A stretch of DNA of 64,000 nucleotides from Nectonema munidae (GCA_030549495.1 JAUIRK010000370.1:124001-188000); one strand, 5' to 3'. Shown: positions 43,140 through 55,037, numbered from the stretch's first letter. The notes: generated by a model not told the origin, from the sequence alone. Numbers and translations: made by a program.

Positions 43140-44205
43140 TGTTTCATTCAGAATCATTATCGATTTTTCCAATTTGCTTTGCTGACAGAGAAACTACAAA
43201 TTAATTCATTTTATGATTTCTTGTATTTATATGCCTTTTAAATCAATTTTGAAGCATAACAATATTATTTGTAATTAAAATTTTGGCTTCTTCCAAAAAT
43301 ATCGAATAGAATAGCTAATAATGCTATTTGGACATAATAATCTCTCCTTTTTGAGTAAATAAGCAAAAACAGCCTTATTGAAGGAATTTTATCACAAATA
43401 TATTTTCTTTCCTTTGCCATATAAGAAACTTTAATCTTTAACTTTCTTTAAAACATGCTGTATTTGAACTGTATCATTTTCAAAGCATATTTCTTAGCGC
43501 TATCCTAAAATAGAGAAGCGCATTAGAGGAACGCGCGCAAAGTCGTCAACTTGTGGATACTTCTCCTCTCAATCAGAGTTGGAGACTTTAAAAGCACTTT
43601 TTCTCAATCTTTTCTTCTCAACGCCCTCTTAGACGTCATTTTTCCAAAAAAACGCCCCTCCCTACCTATATAAAATTAGAAAACTTGGAAAACTATATAA
43701 AAATAAATATAATGTTAAACTCTAATATTTTTACACATCTCCTTTGCACATAATCCTTACATTTGGTATTTATCTTCCAAATTTTGAGTTTGCTATCCCT
43801 GAAATTAACAACACTACTTTCACATTTATCCATATGCTTTCTAAAGACTCAAAGTTTTATTTCCCGCACCAACGCCATTTTCTATCAGACTATGTGCTAG
43901 AATGAATAAATGAATCTTAGGCATTTCGTAATAAAAACTGCAGATGTACATAAGAAAAGGTTCTTTAAAATAAAAAAATACATTTCTGAACGCAAATGCA
44001 CACCATGAAAGACAAAACTCATCGTTTATAGATTTTGTAATTTTTAAAAAATATTTGATCTTACACTACATCTAATTGGAAACAATGCGTTATCCAAAAT
44101 AATTTAGTGTTTAGTTCCTTACTTGTATCTTTTTTGATGTAGGCAGAATGAAAGAACCGCTTAATTGTCTACAATCTTTTTGCTAGGAGGATTATCATGT
44201 GTCCG
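43140..44205. other. AT-rich DNA, nothing firm
   Basis: Precedes the first visible PTTG1IP-like exon by 0.8-1.9 kb; the first exon of that gene may be here or further upstream but was not recognised. Confidence 0.35.
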
Positions 44206-44210
44206 CTTAG

Positions 44211-44341
44211 CCGTGGCGGATCCAGAAATTGACCATAGAGGGGGCCAACTTTAAAAAACTACCACACAAGTCTTGATGCCATTCTTCATAGAGGGGGGGG
44301 CGGTAGGCCCAGGTGCCCCCTTCTGGATCTGGTCAGTGCCG
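44211..44341. mobile_element. Small MITE with GGATCCAGAA ends
   Basis: 'ggcggatccagaaattgac..agagggggcc' on the left is the rough inverse of 'ggtgcccccttctggatctggtcagtgcc' on the right, 130 bp in all. Non-coding. Confidence 0.5.
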
Positions 44342-44422
44342 CATAGTATACTTTTTGCAAGTATAATAACTTCTCAAATTTTACGTCAAAAATGAACTAT
44401 GGTCAAGCTTCCTGGAAGGTTG

Positions 44423-44558
44423 TTAACCCGTTAACGACCAGAATAATCAGACGATATCTAATGTAAAGCAGAAAATTTGTATTAAAAAGCATTAATAAGC
44501 GCAACAGATTTAATTTTGTAAAGTCGACATATGTCGACTGTGGTCAATAACCGATTAA
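44423..44558 (+). mobile_element. TTAA-flanked MITE, copy 3
   Basis: Starts TTAACCCGTTAACGACCAG and ends GTCAATAACCGATTAA. The interior has GACGATATCTAATGTAAAGC, TTTGTATTAAAAAGCATTAA and GTCGACATATGTCGAC. It is the best preserved of the five copies. Confidence 0.8.
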
Positions 44559-45011
44559 GGAATGTATTAACCAGAACTGTCTGATTGTGAAGTTAAGCGC
44601 AAACGGATTAGATTTTTTTTATTTTAAGACAGCCCTTTTACATAAATTAATTTTAAAAACAACAGCTTCGCACTATTTTATCCAATTAATACATTTTATA
44701 TTTTTTGCTGATGAATGATGCATTTCTAGCCTCAATTGAGATTGAGGTTTTGTTAACACCCTGAATTCTATGAGTTTATATTAAAAATTTTTGGACGAAT
44801 TCACGGCTAAACATGAAAAGAAGCAATTGGCTTATGTGCTGAAAAAAGTTTAATTTAAGTAGGAAACTTGAGTTGAATGTAACTAGCGTCTATTTTTTGA
44901 TTAATATTAAAATGAAGAATGTGAATCCTATTGAGTAGTGTTTTCATGCACCTGCCCGCATCTCCTTTCTCAAATGCAATGCAATAATAATTTGTGAAAA
45001 TGTTAATTTAG

Positions 45012-47107
45012 GTTGTGGAGTGCACAGTGGCTCATGCCATTCATGTGTGAATGCTGGCCTTCAGGTAATTTCATTGCCTCAATCCTTCCATTCTGTATTT
45101 CCTGCTTTTATTTTTAGTGTTATTATTGTGAATCGGATATGCTGTGCAGAGAATATCCAACTAAGTATGTCTTTCCATCTCTTGCTGAAGAATGCTCGTT
45201 GAAGCACTCTCATTGGTTCACTTGCAAAAGTAAGGACGCGCATCTCCTTCTCATTTAAAAAAATCATCACGTCATTTCAAATTTTATGCTCAGATTGATA
45301 GTAAGGAGGAGGGAGAGAAAGGGCGTTAGCCATCGTCTATTTTTGCAAGGCTGAAGGCGTGTGCTGTTTGTTGTTCATACGAAAGAATGCACATTTTTTT
45401 GCTTTTATTATCAAAGCTCGCAATTCGGTGTTTCTCTTAGCTACGCCACGTTATTGCTCATCTTGTGATGAAACTCGTTTCAATGGAAAGTGTCCTTTCA
45501 TTAGCACTAACCTTGCGATTTAGTGAAAATCTGTCTGGGATGAGGTGAAAACAATGATATGTAGAATTTGGGATGGGCGAATTCACCTAAAGCCTGTGGG
45601 GTTGGGAAGCAAAGTTTAGAATTACATTAGAATTAACTTTAGGTTAATTAAATTATTGAATATAACAATTAAATTATTATTATATGTGAAATAAATAATT
45701 AGATAATTGAGAATGCTGGGAATTGTGTGTAATTTTAGTTTAAAATCTAAAATAAGTAGTGATAAAATAAGAAATTTATGTCAAGTAAATGAAATAAATA
45801 ATATTTTAGAAGAGCAAAAGCTAAAAGGGTTTTGCCATATAAATAGCGAATTCGAGTCAAAACGCTCGACACCAAAAAACCCGATACAAGAACGTCTGAA
45901 AGTTGAATCTACAAAAATTATTTAAAAATATAAGATTTTTTCTTGTATGCTTTATCCAATTATTATCTCATATATTTTTCTAAGAATATGTTGAATTTAA
46001 CACTTTGTTGTTTCACATGCATAAAAAACAGATACAAGATTCCTAATTTATCGATCTTATCGAATCGAACTAGTCCTGAAATTTTGGTTTCAAACTGATT
46101 TTCCGTTTAAATTGGTACTTTAATTGCTTTTCAAACCAAAGAAATAATGTATTTTTGTATGATCACTTTTATCTTCCCAGACAAATTGATCACTATCATT
46201 TCGTGTCAAATCGACCGTTTTGAAAACTGTCCAAATAGAATAAACTTCAAAAATAGTAACGCCCGAATTATTATTTTCGGGCGTTTTGCCCCGGCACCAT
46301 AAATAGGAGATCAAAAGGAGAGTTTATCAAAAAGACTTATGAATTACAAAATTTGGGTAAGGGTAGAAGCCTGTTAAGCGAGAGAATGGAATGTCACGAT
46401 AGGGAATCAAACCGAGCATGACAAGATCAATACCCAAAAATTCCAAGACTTGGCCCTTTGTTGAATAAAAAGTTTACAAAGGCAACATAATTATAAGTGT
46501 GTTCACGTCTTCACGCATAATTTTTTGTGTTTTAAGAAAGGATTACTAAACATTACTTAAGCTATTCCAATAACTTTATTAAATCCTGAAAACATTTGAC
46601 TTTTAAGACCTTAATTTTATATAAGATGCCCCTTTAAAAATTTTGTGAAGCCCTAAATCATCAGAATTTTTTATGGACTCCTTCAAAAATTTCATGAACC
46701 CCAATTTGGCCACATGAACCACGTTGAGAAATACTGCTCAATTGGCAATGATATAGGCCTTGTTCATTTTTGATGAATCGTTAAACTACTTATGCACGTA
46801 TAAATTTAAATCACTAATTTTACGCGCTCAACATGAACTAAAAATATAGGAAATGGATGAATACACATTCTCAGACTTGCATAAGCAATGCATTTCTTTC
46901 CTCTATGCATTCATTGAATAGCGTTGTGTTTGCGTTTGAATACAAGTACTTGTGTAAATTCATTTGTATTGAATTAACTAAAAGCCGAATTACGTTATTT
47001 TTGTTTCTTTATTTAGTGCCTCTCTCCACACTGGTCATCATATTGGTAGTGTTGGTGTGCATTATTTTGTCCATATTTTTTGGCTGTATTTGTTGCTGTT
47101 GTGGCTG
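45012..47107 (+). CDS. PTTG1IP-like PSI-domain membrane protein (partial)
   Basis: Exons 45,012-45,064, 45,118-45,229 and 47,017-47,107 have good acceptor and donor sites and compatible phases (entry in phase 1, then 0, then 1, exit in phase 2). They encode a cysteine-rich PSI-type region (CGVHSGSCHSCVNAGLQ, then CYYCESDMLCREYPTKYVF and EECSLKHSHWFTCK), followed at once by a transmembrane helix (PLSTLVIILVVLVCIILSIF) and a cluster of cysteines (FFGCICCCCG). Human PTTG1IP (PBF) has the same order: paired CxxC and C-x2-YP motifs, a tryptophan-flanked last cysteine, one helix and a CCCCCC run, from memory. That protein carries PTTG1 to the nucleus in vertebrates. The signal-peptide exon and the charged cytoplasmic tail were not found. 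If the donor at 47,108 is not used, the frame reads CCCGW.CCC-like residues and stops at 47,118. Confidence 0.65.
46370..46465 (-). repeat. tRNA-like SINE fragment in PTTG1IP-like intron
   Basis: On the minus strand TGCTCGGTTTGATTCCC is a B-box-like element (46,402-46,418), preceded by GGGTATTGATCTTGTC. Similar general layout to the other SINE heads; family membership uncertain. Confidence 0.35.
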
Positions 47108-47786
47108 GTGTTGCTGTTAAAGATGGTGAAGCTAATGATCAGAATTAATGCATTAATCTGCAACCCATTCCAAAATTTCTCTAGATGCTTTTTTCAAAAA
47201 ATCTAATTTCCTCAAATATCAAAAAATTTACTTAAATGCTTTTATGAACCTATGCTTAAACGTAAACGCTCTTTATAAATGTATGTATTTGTGTTTCTTT
47301 TTCAATTTTTCTGCAAAGTTTTAAAGTGAAATTGGCTTTGTGTGAATTAACTGTACCAATACTTTTTCAAAAATTGATTAAAAAAAGACATACATTTATA
47401 TATATACATAATATAGCTGATATTTTTTTCTAATTTTTTTACCATAAATTATTTTTAGTTACTATCGTCATTATTTTTCATGATGACAATATTTATTAGT
47501 TAGTACTTTGACATTTGTTTACCCGCATGTGCCGTGTTTACTCCTTTTTCTTTGTAATTTAAATTTTCTGACATCTTATTTATTTAATAAACATGTCTTG
47601 TGTTTTTTAGATATTTCTTTTTTCAACTCTATTTACCGTTTATGCTTGACTATATGGGCACCCTTTTACATTCTAGAGGTGCCCAGATGAGTTTATTATA
47701 TTGATAGCGATCAAATCATTTGCACTCCGAGTTTTACTGACTGATTGGTAAATTGATTTTAAACCATTTGTTTTTACTCATCTTCT

Positions 47787-48176
47787 ATGATATTAGACAC
47801 AATTTTTGCAAACATTCGCACATGCATAGCACTGAGCGTCTTTTTGATTGCCTACATAGCACTAATACTCATTCATTCGCATCGAGTGGTAAACCTTCCA
47901 GCTAAGTGTGGAGCAACTTGGCTCGGCTCTCGGACTGAGAATTCTCATGTAGCTCTAGCCCTAAGTAAAAATCTACTGATGGGAACCAGCTATGGTGGTT
48001 TGCATGTTGGTTGGCTGATGATACACACTTATTCATCGATGCTGTTGAAAAATTGTAACATAACTTCTTTATTCTATCCCGTGAGAATTCTTCAAGAGAA
48101 ACTCAGTTTCAAAAAAAAAATTTTGGACTCACTAGGGTTAACGGCGAGAGGCGATGAAACAAAAATTACGAAATAA
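47787..48176 (+). CDS. Hypothetical 129-residue protein
   Basis: One open frame from ATG to TAA, long for this AT-rich DNA and not part of a recognised element. It has an N-terminal hydrophobic segment (TCIALSVFLIAYIALILIHS), a middle part HVALALSKNLLMGTSYGGLH and a charged end (KKKILDSLGLTARGDETKIT). It lies 0.7 kb downstream of the last PTTG1IP-like exon on the same strand. No family recognised and no promoter seen. It could be chance or an unrecognised element fragment. Confidence 0.25.
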   Translation: MILDTIFANIRTCIALSVFLIAYIALILIHSHRVVNLPAKCGATWLGSRTENSHVALALSKNLLMGTSYGGLHVGWLMIHTYSSMLLKNCNITSLFYPVRILQEKLSFKKKILDSLGLTARGDETKITK

Positions 48177-48254
48177 TACGATGAGGGAGCAAAAGTAAAT
48201 ATATACGTAACGAATACAAAAATCACCAAATATTTTAGTATATATAAACAAAAT

Positions 48255-48486
48255 GTTATAAGACACTTTTTTATTAGCAGGATTTATTAAAAAACATGTT
48301 TTTCATCTTTCTCTTCAGCTAAATACAAAGAATGATAAAAATAACAATTAAATTCTCTTTAACTAATTTATCTTAATATAAAAGATAATAATTAATTGTT
48401 ATTTTTAACATCCTTTGTATTTAGCTGAAGAGAAAAGATGAAAAACATGTTTTCTAATAAATGCTCCTAATAAAGTGTCTCATAAC
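48255..48486. mobile_element. Long foldback MITE (hairpin)
   Basis: Arms 48,255-48,350 (GTTATAAGACACTTTTTTAT...CTTCAGCTAAATACAAAG) and 48,390-48,486 (CTTTGTATTTAGCTGAAG...AAAGTGTCTCATAAC) are inverted copies over about 95 bp with few differences, around a short AT-rich loop. Non-coding. Transcribed as one RNA, it would make a long hairpin. Confidence 0.85.
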
Positions 48487-48489
48487 TTC

Positions 48490-50650
48490 CAACTCCTTGT
48501 TCCTTATAAAACAAAATGAATATCCATAGATAGCTCGATAGCCGCCTACTATATATAAGTTGATTGGACCTCTTACTATTGTAATTTATTTACTCTTTCA
48601 TCTCATGGTACACCAGTGTGATTCATATTCAATTGACTTTTTTAAATTTTATCGGAGTGCATTCATTACGGCAGAAATGAGGAAAACCAGTTAGCTATAT
48701 TTGAAAATATTTATTGATTATTTTTTATTCCCTTGCTTATTCTCTTGAATCATTTATCACTATACTTTGAAATGTAAAAAATATAAATAAATTTCAATGT
48801 GAATGTGTTCAAAATTCTATAATTGAACAGCTTAATTGATATTTTATTTTTAGTTCAATAAACTTAAATTTCGTCTTTTAAATTTGTATACTTAAACATG
48901 TAGACTAAATATGACTACACTATAAAAAATTTCAACTCAAAGATCCTTAATTAAATCTTCTCTAAAGATAAAATTCTTTGATCAAAATCACAAGCTCTTC
49001 CTAAGTTATACTGAAAAAACATACTTTCAACTTTGAAAGAACTCAAAAATAGTTCTTTGCAGTAGTTTTTTTAATTTAAATTATTAATTTTTTAGCCCAT
49101 AAGAAACTAGTAAGTTAAAAAATGGATTGAAATGTCATTTTCTTGAAAATGAAAAAATGATTCCAATCTAAAAGAATATCCAATAAAGCTTGAAAAAATA
49201 TAGAATAGCCATGGCAGTCTAAACGATGCTACGAAACATTCAGTACAGCTTCTCATAAAAATATGACAAAAGATGAATAATCGTGAGTTCAGCTAATTTA
49301 TTTTGTAGCTGTTGAGATGATCACGCAATTATTTCATTTTCCAATTTAATTGCCAAGCATGATTCACCTTTTACTGTTTGCGATCATTTTACAAAACTTT
49401 GCAAGTTAATGTTTCCAAGAAGCGAACTTCCGAAAAAAAATTTTTGTAGAAGAACAAAACGATACAGATGATTTAAAAATCATTGCAGCCTTACACTTTA
49501 ACGAGATTTTGTTACATGTCTAAAAACGCAACCATTTTCTTTGATGATAATGTATTTATTATAAGCTTTGTTGAAAAAGCTATAAACTTAATCAATATTA
49601 TCTAACTGATTTGAAATTTCTAAGCGAGGTACAAAACACGAAACATGATTGTTGAAAACAATTTAAATCAAAAAAATAAAATAGCTACTGATGTTTATGA
49701 TGTATATGTTACATTGCTCACTTCATGAAATGGGCAGCCATGATATACGAAAATATATCTATGGTACGTGTGATCCTCTCTTATATGTATTTCTTTCATA
49801 GTTCAGTTCCTCAGGATTGTAAGATTAGAAAAGATTAAAGAAGCAAAAATATTAGTCTACATATCTTCGGATATATTTTTCAATGCCAATAATGGTGAAT
49901 TTTATAAAAAAAAAATATTTAAAAATTTAAAATGTATTCGTTAGTGACAAATTTTTTAAGGTACTTTAAATAAAAAATAATTATATAAACTTAAAATACA
50001 AATTTTTTATGGTTAATTTGTTATTTGTAAATATAACTAACTTGCCAAAATTATTCGTTTATAAGAGATGAGCGTAGTAATCAGTAACAAACAAATGGAA
50101 GATTTCTATTTCTAGTCTAATAACTGGATATAAACTAATTTTAAGGTTCTTGCATAAATTGGTCATTTTGCAAACGGCGTACAACATTTGTATATTATCT
50201 TAATCGTGATCGGGCAGTTTTTTAAAAAGTGTTAAACAGTCAAAGTGCTTTTTTAATTTTGTTAAACAGTCTACAAGGTAATTGCTTAATTATAAGCTAT
50301 TCGCCCTTTCAGACATTGCTTTTCATTTTCGGTGAGTTTTTGTATAACTTAAAAGAGGCGATTTTGTTGTATTGGACACTTGTGTCTGAAAGGGTTAAAG
50401 AAAGAAAATATAAGTTGGATTACCTTTTTACTCGTTAATGCTGGTGGCTTACACTTTCAAAGTGGCAAACTTTACCAATTCATTCTTGCAAAAATGTCCG
50501 TGTAACTTATTCATATTTTTAATAGAAATTTTTTTCAAATATGCCCCCAAATTAATTTTTCCCCTGCTGTGTCAGTTGAGATTAAGAAACCGGATGCTTT
50601 TCATGCGATGTGCGTGCATATGCAAACATGTATTTTTACTTAATTGATAC
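48490..50650. other. AT-rich intergenic DNA
   Basis: No repeat match or convincing gene. Two adjoining 69-codon frames at 50,229-50,647 are hydrophobic and low-complexity and are not supported. Confidence 0.35.
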
Positions 50651-50673
50651 TTTTTAATATGGCTACCAACTAA

Positions 50674-52147
50674 TGGGTTGGCGGACAAAGGGGGCATAAA
50701 AATTTATGGGGATTAACTACATCATACCTCGTTGCAGCAAATGGACGTTAGAAACATGTGACGGTCATTACGAACTAGACAAGCTTTGTTGCATACATGC
50801 TGAATGCGTAGGCTTTGTTGCATACATGTTGAATGCGTAGATGTCTTTAAAAAAGATGTCTTTAAAGCTTTTAATTTCCTTCTTAAGCAGGAACTTTTGC
50901 ATAGCTGACAGTTAAATACAAATCTACATTTATACAATTTTTCTTATTGGGGTTTATTTATTATTAAAACTTTATCCATTATGGTTTTCATCGATGGTTT
51001 TTCATATTATGAGGAAGGGAGCAGTAAGAAAAATTATTGAATTTATATGTATTTTATATCATTATTTTTTCCCAGCAAAAAAGTCCGAAAGATTGGTATG
51101 TACCCTTCACAGAAGTCGTAATTGTAAAGGTTAGTTTCAATTTTAGAAAATTTTTCTATTAACTTTAGTAACTTTTTGGAGGAGTTTTAATATTTTCCAA
51201 GTGACTATATAAGTGACATTGATCAAGATCGAAGAGATACTCTACCAAGACCGGAGACATTGAAAAGATTTATACGAAGAAACAGAAAAAGAACGAACCC
51301 TCCAAGAGATACAAAATTCCTCTTAACTTTCAATTTTTAAATCATATTAACATAACTGATAAATAATCAGTTACAACTATCTTTTTACAATTGATTTTGT
51401 TATGTTTAAATAAATATATTACAATGCAAGGTTTTTTAATTGAATTTCCATGATTTTGTATAATGAATTAACCCTCATTACCCCTACAATAAAGACTATG
51501 ATTATGATGTTCTAGAGAAAAAATTTATTGCATTTATACAACTAGTATGGTGGTTATTGTACAAGAAGTATAGCATCTTTCTCTATTTTGTTGATTGTAA
51601 TATTATCAGTAGTTTTATATTAACTTTCTGCTCGTACGCTTCTCGCTAAGCTTTTTCTTTTTTTCACGTGTACAAAAACAAGTTATTTAGCATAAACTTC
51701 AAAATCTAAAATGTTCCTTGTACTATTTCGTGATTTCACAGTAGAATAACTTTGTTCGTGATGGTAAGTGTTTTAAAGAAAACTTTTTTGTTTTTAAGCA
51801 TACACGTGATTATTGTGAAGTTGTTTTTGTAAAAATATATTGAACTAAGTACGTTCTTATTATATTATTTTCATTGAATCAAAATATTACCTGAATAAGG
51901 TTTGACTATTTTAAATGTTTAAAATTTACCCTGGAAAATTTTTTTTTTTTCTAACGTTTGAGACTTTTTCTACAGCCTAAGCTCGCTTAAAACTCATCCA
52001 ATATGTCTTAACGATATATAAGTACTGACCGTACAACATGTATGCAACGAGGCTTGTCTAGTGCGCTTCCAACGTGCATTTGCTGCAACGAGGTATGATG
52101 TAGTTAATCCCCATAAATTTTCATGCCCCCTTTGTCCGCCAACCCAA
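50674..52147. mobile_element. 1.5-kb unit with long inverted ends
   Basis: GGGTTGGCGGACAAAGGGGG at 50,674 and the reverse complement of 52,147-52,020 match over about 80 bp almost perfectly and for another 60 bp more loosely (GACAAGC.T.GTTGCATACATG). This is either one transposon with long terminal inverted repeats or two copies of a MITE in opposite orientation. Inside are possible spliced coding pieces (51,073-51,345; see findings) but no recognisable transposase. Confidence 0.65.
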
Positions 52148-52924
52148 CTAATGTAGTAAAGATCTTTAGTAGATGTAGTAGTAGAGATTATCCCTGAAGC
52201 GATAATTGAAGAATAATTACACAAAAGATTCGAAATGTGTTAATTTTATTATTACACTTGACTATAGAGAAAATATTAAATTTCTTCAATATCATCAAAG
52301 CAATTGCAAAACTGTTTCTACACTCTCAGTGAAATGAGTACTTTCTACCATAGCAAAGATTGCAATATCTTAAAGCCTTTGAGAAGGAACTAGGGTGAAT
52401 TAATTATATCTCACAGATCAAGCCATAAAAAGCATACTTTTCCTCAAACTTCTATCAATCTTGGGAGTTTAGAAGCACTACAACATGAAAGTAGTCTTTT
52501 ATATTTGTAAGAAATCTGACATTATATTGGCACATTATGCGATTTAAAAGCATTCAGACATGTTTATATTTGTTTAAACGAAGTTAGAATCTATTAGATG
52601 AAAATGTATTTAATGTCGCCTTATACTTTACAAATGTCTTGGATTGGGGGAAACCAGAAGTGAGTTTTAAGAACTAGAATTCGTACCTAAAATATTTAAT
52701 AAGAACTGAGAAAAATCGGAATTTCAAATTATGCCTACTAAAAAAGAGTAATGGATTATTTTCTTCTTGAAGGACTAAATTCAATGATTTCTCATTTAAG
52801 TTAAAAGTAAATTAAACGAAAGTTTACTTCAAACTTGGTTCTTTTTAAATTTTGAACAAAATCATTTTTATCTCTCTGTTATCAAATGGTAACGCTAGGC
52901 GTTCACATGATATTTTTAATTTAG

Positions 52925-53005
52925 CTACCGTAAATTCTTGCGTATAAGTCGAAAATTTGACACCAAATGTCAAGTCCAAAAATTCACCTTCGACTTATAC
53001 CGCGG
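52925..53005. repeat. Isolated pogo-like terminus
   Basis: ACCGTAAATTCTTGCGTATAAGTCG and CGACTTATACCGCGG resemble the ends of Tigger/pogo elements of the type at 53,178, but no matching second end was seen. 52,150-52,920 shows nothing else. Confidence 0.4.
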
Positions 53006-53177
53006 TGACGTTTTTATGACATGAATTCTAGTAAATTCATATTTGATAAAACCATCGCAAATCAAAATATGACATGACATATAGGTATTTATTTATAAAA
53101 TAGTAAAATAATAGCATTCCTACTCAACATGAAATTGATCAAACACAAAGCTATTTTCTCTCTATTTTTCCGAATTA

Positions 53178-53204
53178 CCGTATTTCATCGTCTATAAGCC
53201 GCAC
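53178..53204 (+). repeat. Left terminal inverted repeat of Tigger element
   Basis: The 27-bp CCGTATTTCATCGTCTATAA... is perfectly repeated in inverse at 55,011-55,037, and both are flanked by TA. Confidence 0.95.
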
Positions 53205-55010
53205 TTTTTTTACTTGGAATTTTCAATCAATTTACGGGTGCTGCCTATAGACAAATATAAGAAATAAAGTTTTTTTACCGCATTGTCAATATTCGATATA
53301 TTCAATCCACAATCATACTTCTCATAATCATACATAAATATATACAAAGAAGTGTCAATACAATTTATTATATTTAAAATTGATCAAAGTCTTTTTCATC
53401 TGAACTAGAACCAAACATGTTGTCATACTCCTTCTGGGATAGGGCAACTGCATCAGTAGACTCATAATAAAGTTCATCTTCCTCTTCAACACTCACATTA
53501 TTCCTTCTCCCACAAAAACTCATCCTTTGTCCCATCAAGTTAGTTTGAAATCCCAAACTTCAAAAACTCATTTGTGATACAAGAAGTAGGGATGTCCTTC
53601 CAGGACTCTACAATCCAAGTACAAATGGTTGGTAGATCAACCATTTTCAGTCGTCCAGTGGAGGTCCTTGCTTGGTTTCCGGTAGCCATCCACTCAGTCC
53701 ATTTCTTCTTCATCCTCTCCTTGAAAGGACGGTTAACCAAGACATCCAGTGGCTGCAGGACAGAGGTAAGACCTCCTGGGATAATAGCTGGTGTGGTCTT
53801 GATGTTTTTCAGATTTTGCAGAACTTCTGCTGTCTTGTGGTACCTGAAACTGTCCAGGACTAAGATGGAAAGTTTCTTCAGCAAGCTGTCAGGTCGGAAT
53901 CCCATACTTGATTGGCCCAGTCTTTTAAAAGGTTCAGGTCCATCCAACCTTTTGGATGGACTCTGACATGGAGAACAGAGGGGAACTTTTCCTTCGGCAA
54001 TTTCTTTCGTTTAAAGACTACAAAGGGGATAGCTTGCTATCATCAGCAGTGCAGGCCAGCATCACGGTGAAGTGGCTCTTCTCATGGCCGGTGGTGCGTA
54101 TGGACACAGTCTTGCTTCCCTTAGAGGCGATGGTGGTGTTGGATGGCAGATCGAAGGTGAGGGGAGTCTGGTCTGCATTGCCGATCTGGCTGAGGGAGTA
54201 CTGTTGCTTCTTGCCTTGATCAATGATACACTTCTGGAAGCTTATTATCTTGTCCTCATACTGGTGTGGAAATCGTTGGGCGATGGTTGTCCTCCTTCGA
54301 ACCGATAGGTTGTGGCTTTCTAGGAACCTGACAACCCAACCATAACTTGATTTGAATTCTGTTGCACCAAACTGAGAAGCGACTTGGAGGGCACGGACTC
54401 GCAGTTGTGTGGTGGATACTGGGATGCCTGCTTGTCGACGCCGTAGAATCTCTTCTAAAAGCTTGGATTCCAACTCGGGGTATTTGGCTGTGCTACCATG
54501 GTTGGTCATCTTGTACTTTGGCATCTCTTCAAGGGTGGGTCTGTTTCTTTTCCATCTTCGGATGTTGGATTCATCGATACCAAAATGTCTGGCTGCAGCC
54601 CTGTTACCATGAAGGTCAGCATACTCAGCCATGGCAATCTTCTCCTTGACAGAGTACTGGATTCTTCTTCTAGGAGGCATGTTGTTGGTAGAGCAGTAGA
54701 TAGGTATAAATTATGATATTGGTTAAATTGTGGAGGTTAATATAGCATAAATTAAGAGAAAGAAAAATAACAGGATGTCACTTGATTACTTCGCACCAAA
54801 TTGATACCACTTGATTATTTCACACCAGGTGCCACTTTAATTACTTCACACCAAATCGACACCACTTGATTCCTTCACACCAAATGGCACTCATATTGAG
54901 TATTTTATATTGTTTTCTAAATGTAATGGACTTGAGCTGCTGCATGTTTGGGGGTGCGGCTTAAAGAGATAGGTAAGGTTTTTTACCTTGTATTTTGCTC
55001 AAAAGTACTG

Positions 55011-55037
55011 GTGCGGCTTATAGACGATGAAATACGG
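55011..55037 (-). repeat. Right terminal inverted repeat of Tigger element
   Basis: GTGCGGCTTATAGACGATGAAATACGG, the exact reverse complement of 53,178-53,204. A partial extra copy (GTGCGGCTTAAAGAGAT) lies about 55 bp inside. Confidence 0.95.

Larger units (their letters stand above)
53178..55037 (-). mobile_element. Pogo/Tigger DNA transposon, nearly whole, young
   Basis: The 1.86-kb element has perfect 27-bp inverted ends and a TA target duplication. The transposase runs 54,680-53,374 on the minus strand. The first 220 codons are open: a psq-type helix-turn-helix (VKEKIAMAEYADLHGNRAAA), a CENP-B-type second domain (ELESKLLEEILRRRQAG, SYGWVVRFLESHNLS), and the start of the DDE_1 domain with the first aspartate in NADQTPLTFD. 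The second aspartate is in SILVLDSFRYHKTAEV and the third in TSVLQPLDVLVNRPFK. The C-terminus is acidic (EEEDELYYES, SSSDEKDFDQF). There is a one-base loss near 54,020, a frameshift near 53,890, a stop after GISN at about 53,540 and another break just after it, so this copy is inactive. It resembles vertebrate Tigger1/POGK-like proteins. Confidence 0.93.

Noticed and set aside
45707-45925. 72-codon frame as an extra exon of the PTTG1IP-like gene
   Set aside because: Lies in the intron without matching phases or family resemblance; kept only as a possibility.
46120-46314. 64-codon minus-strand frame with coding-like composition
   Set aside because: Looks like a fragment of something coding, but no family or splice partner could be found; too weak to list.
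51073-51345. Cytoplasmic tail exons of the PTTG1IP-like gene
   Set aside because: The TM exon exits in phase 2, which would shift these pieces into a frame with early stops.
53574-54716. Several long plus-strand frames
   Set aside because: Shadows of the Tigger transposase on the minus strand.
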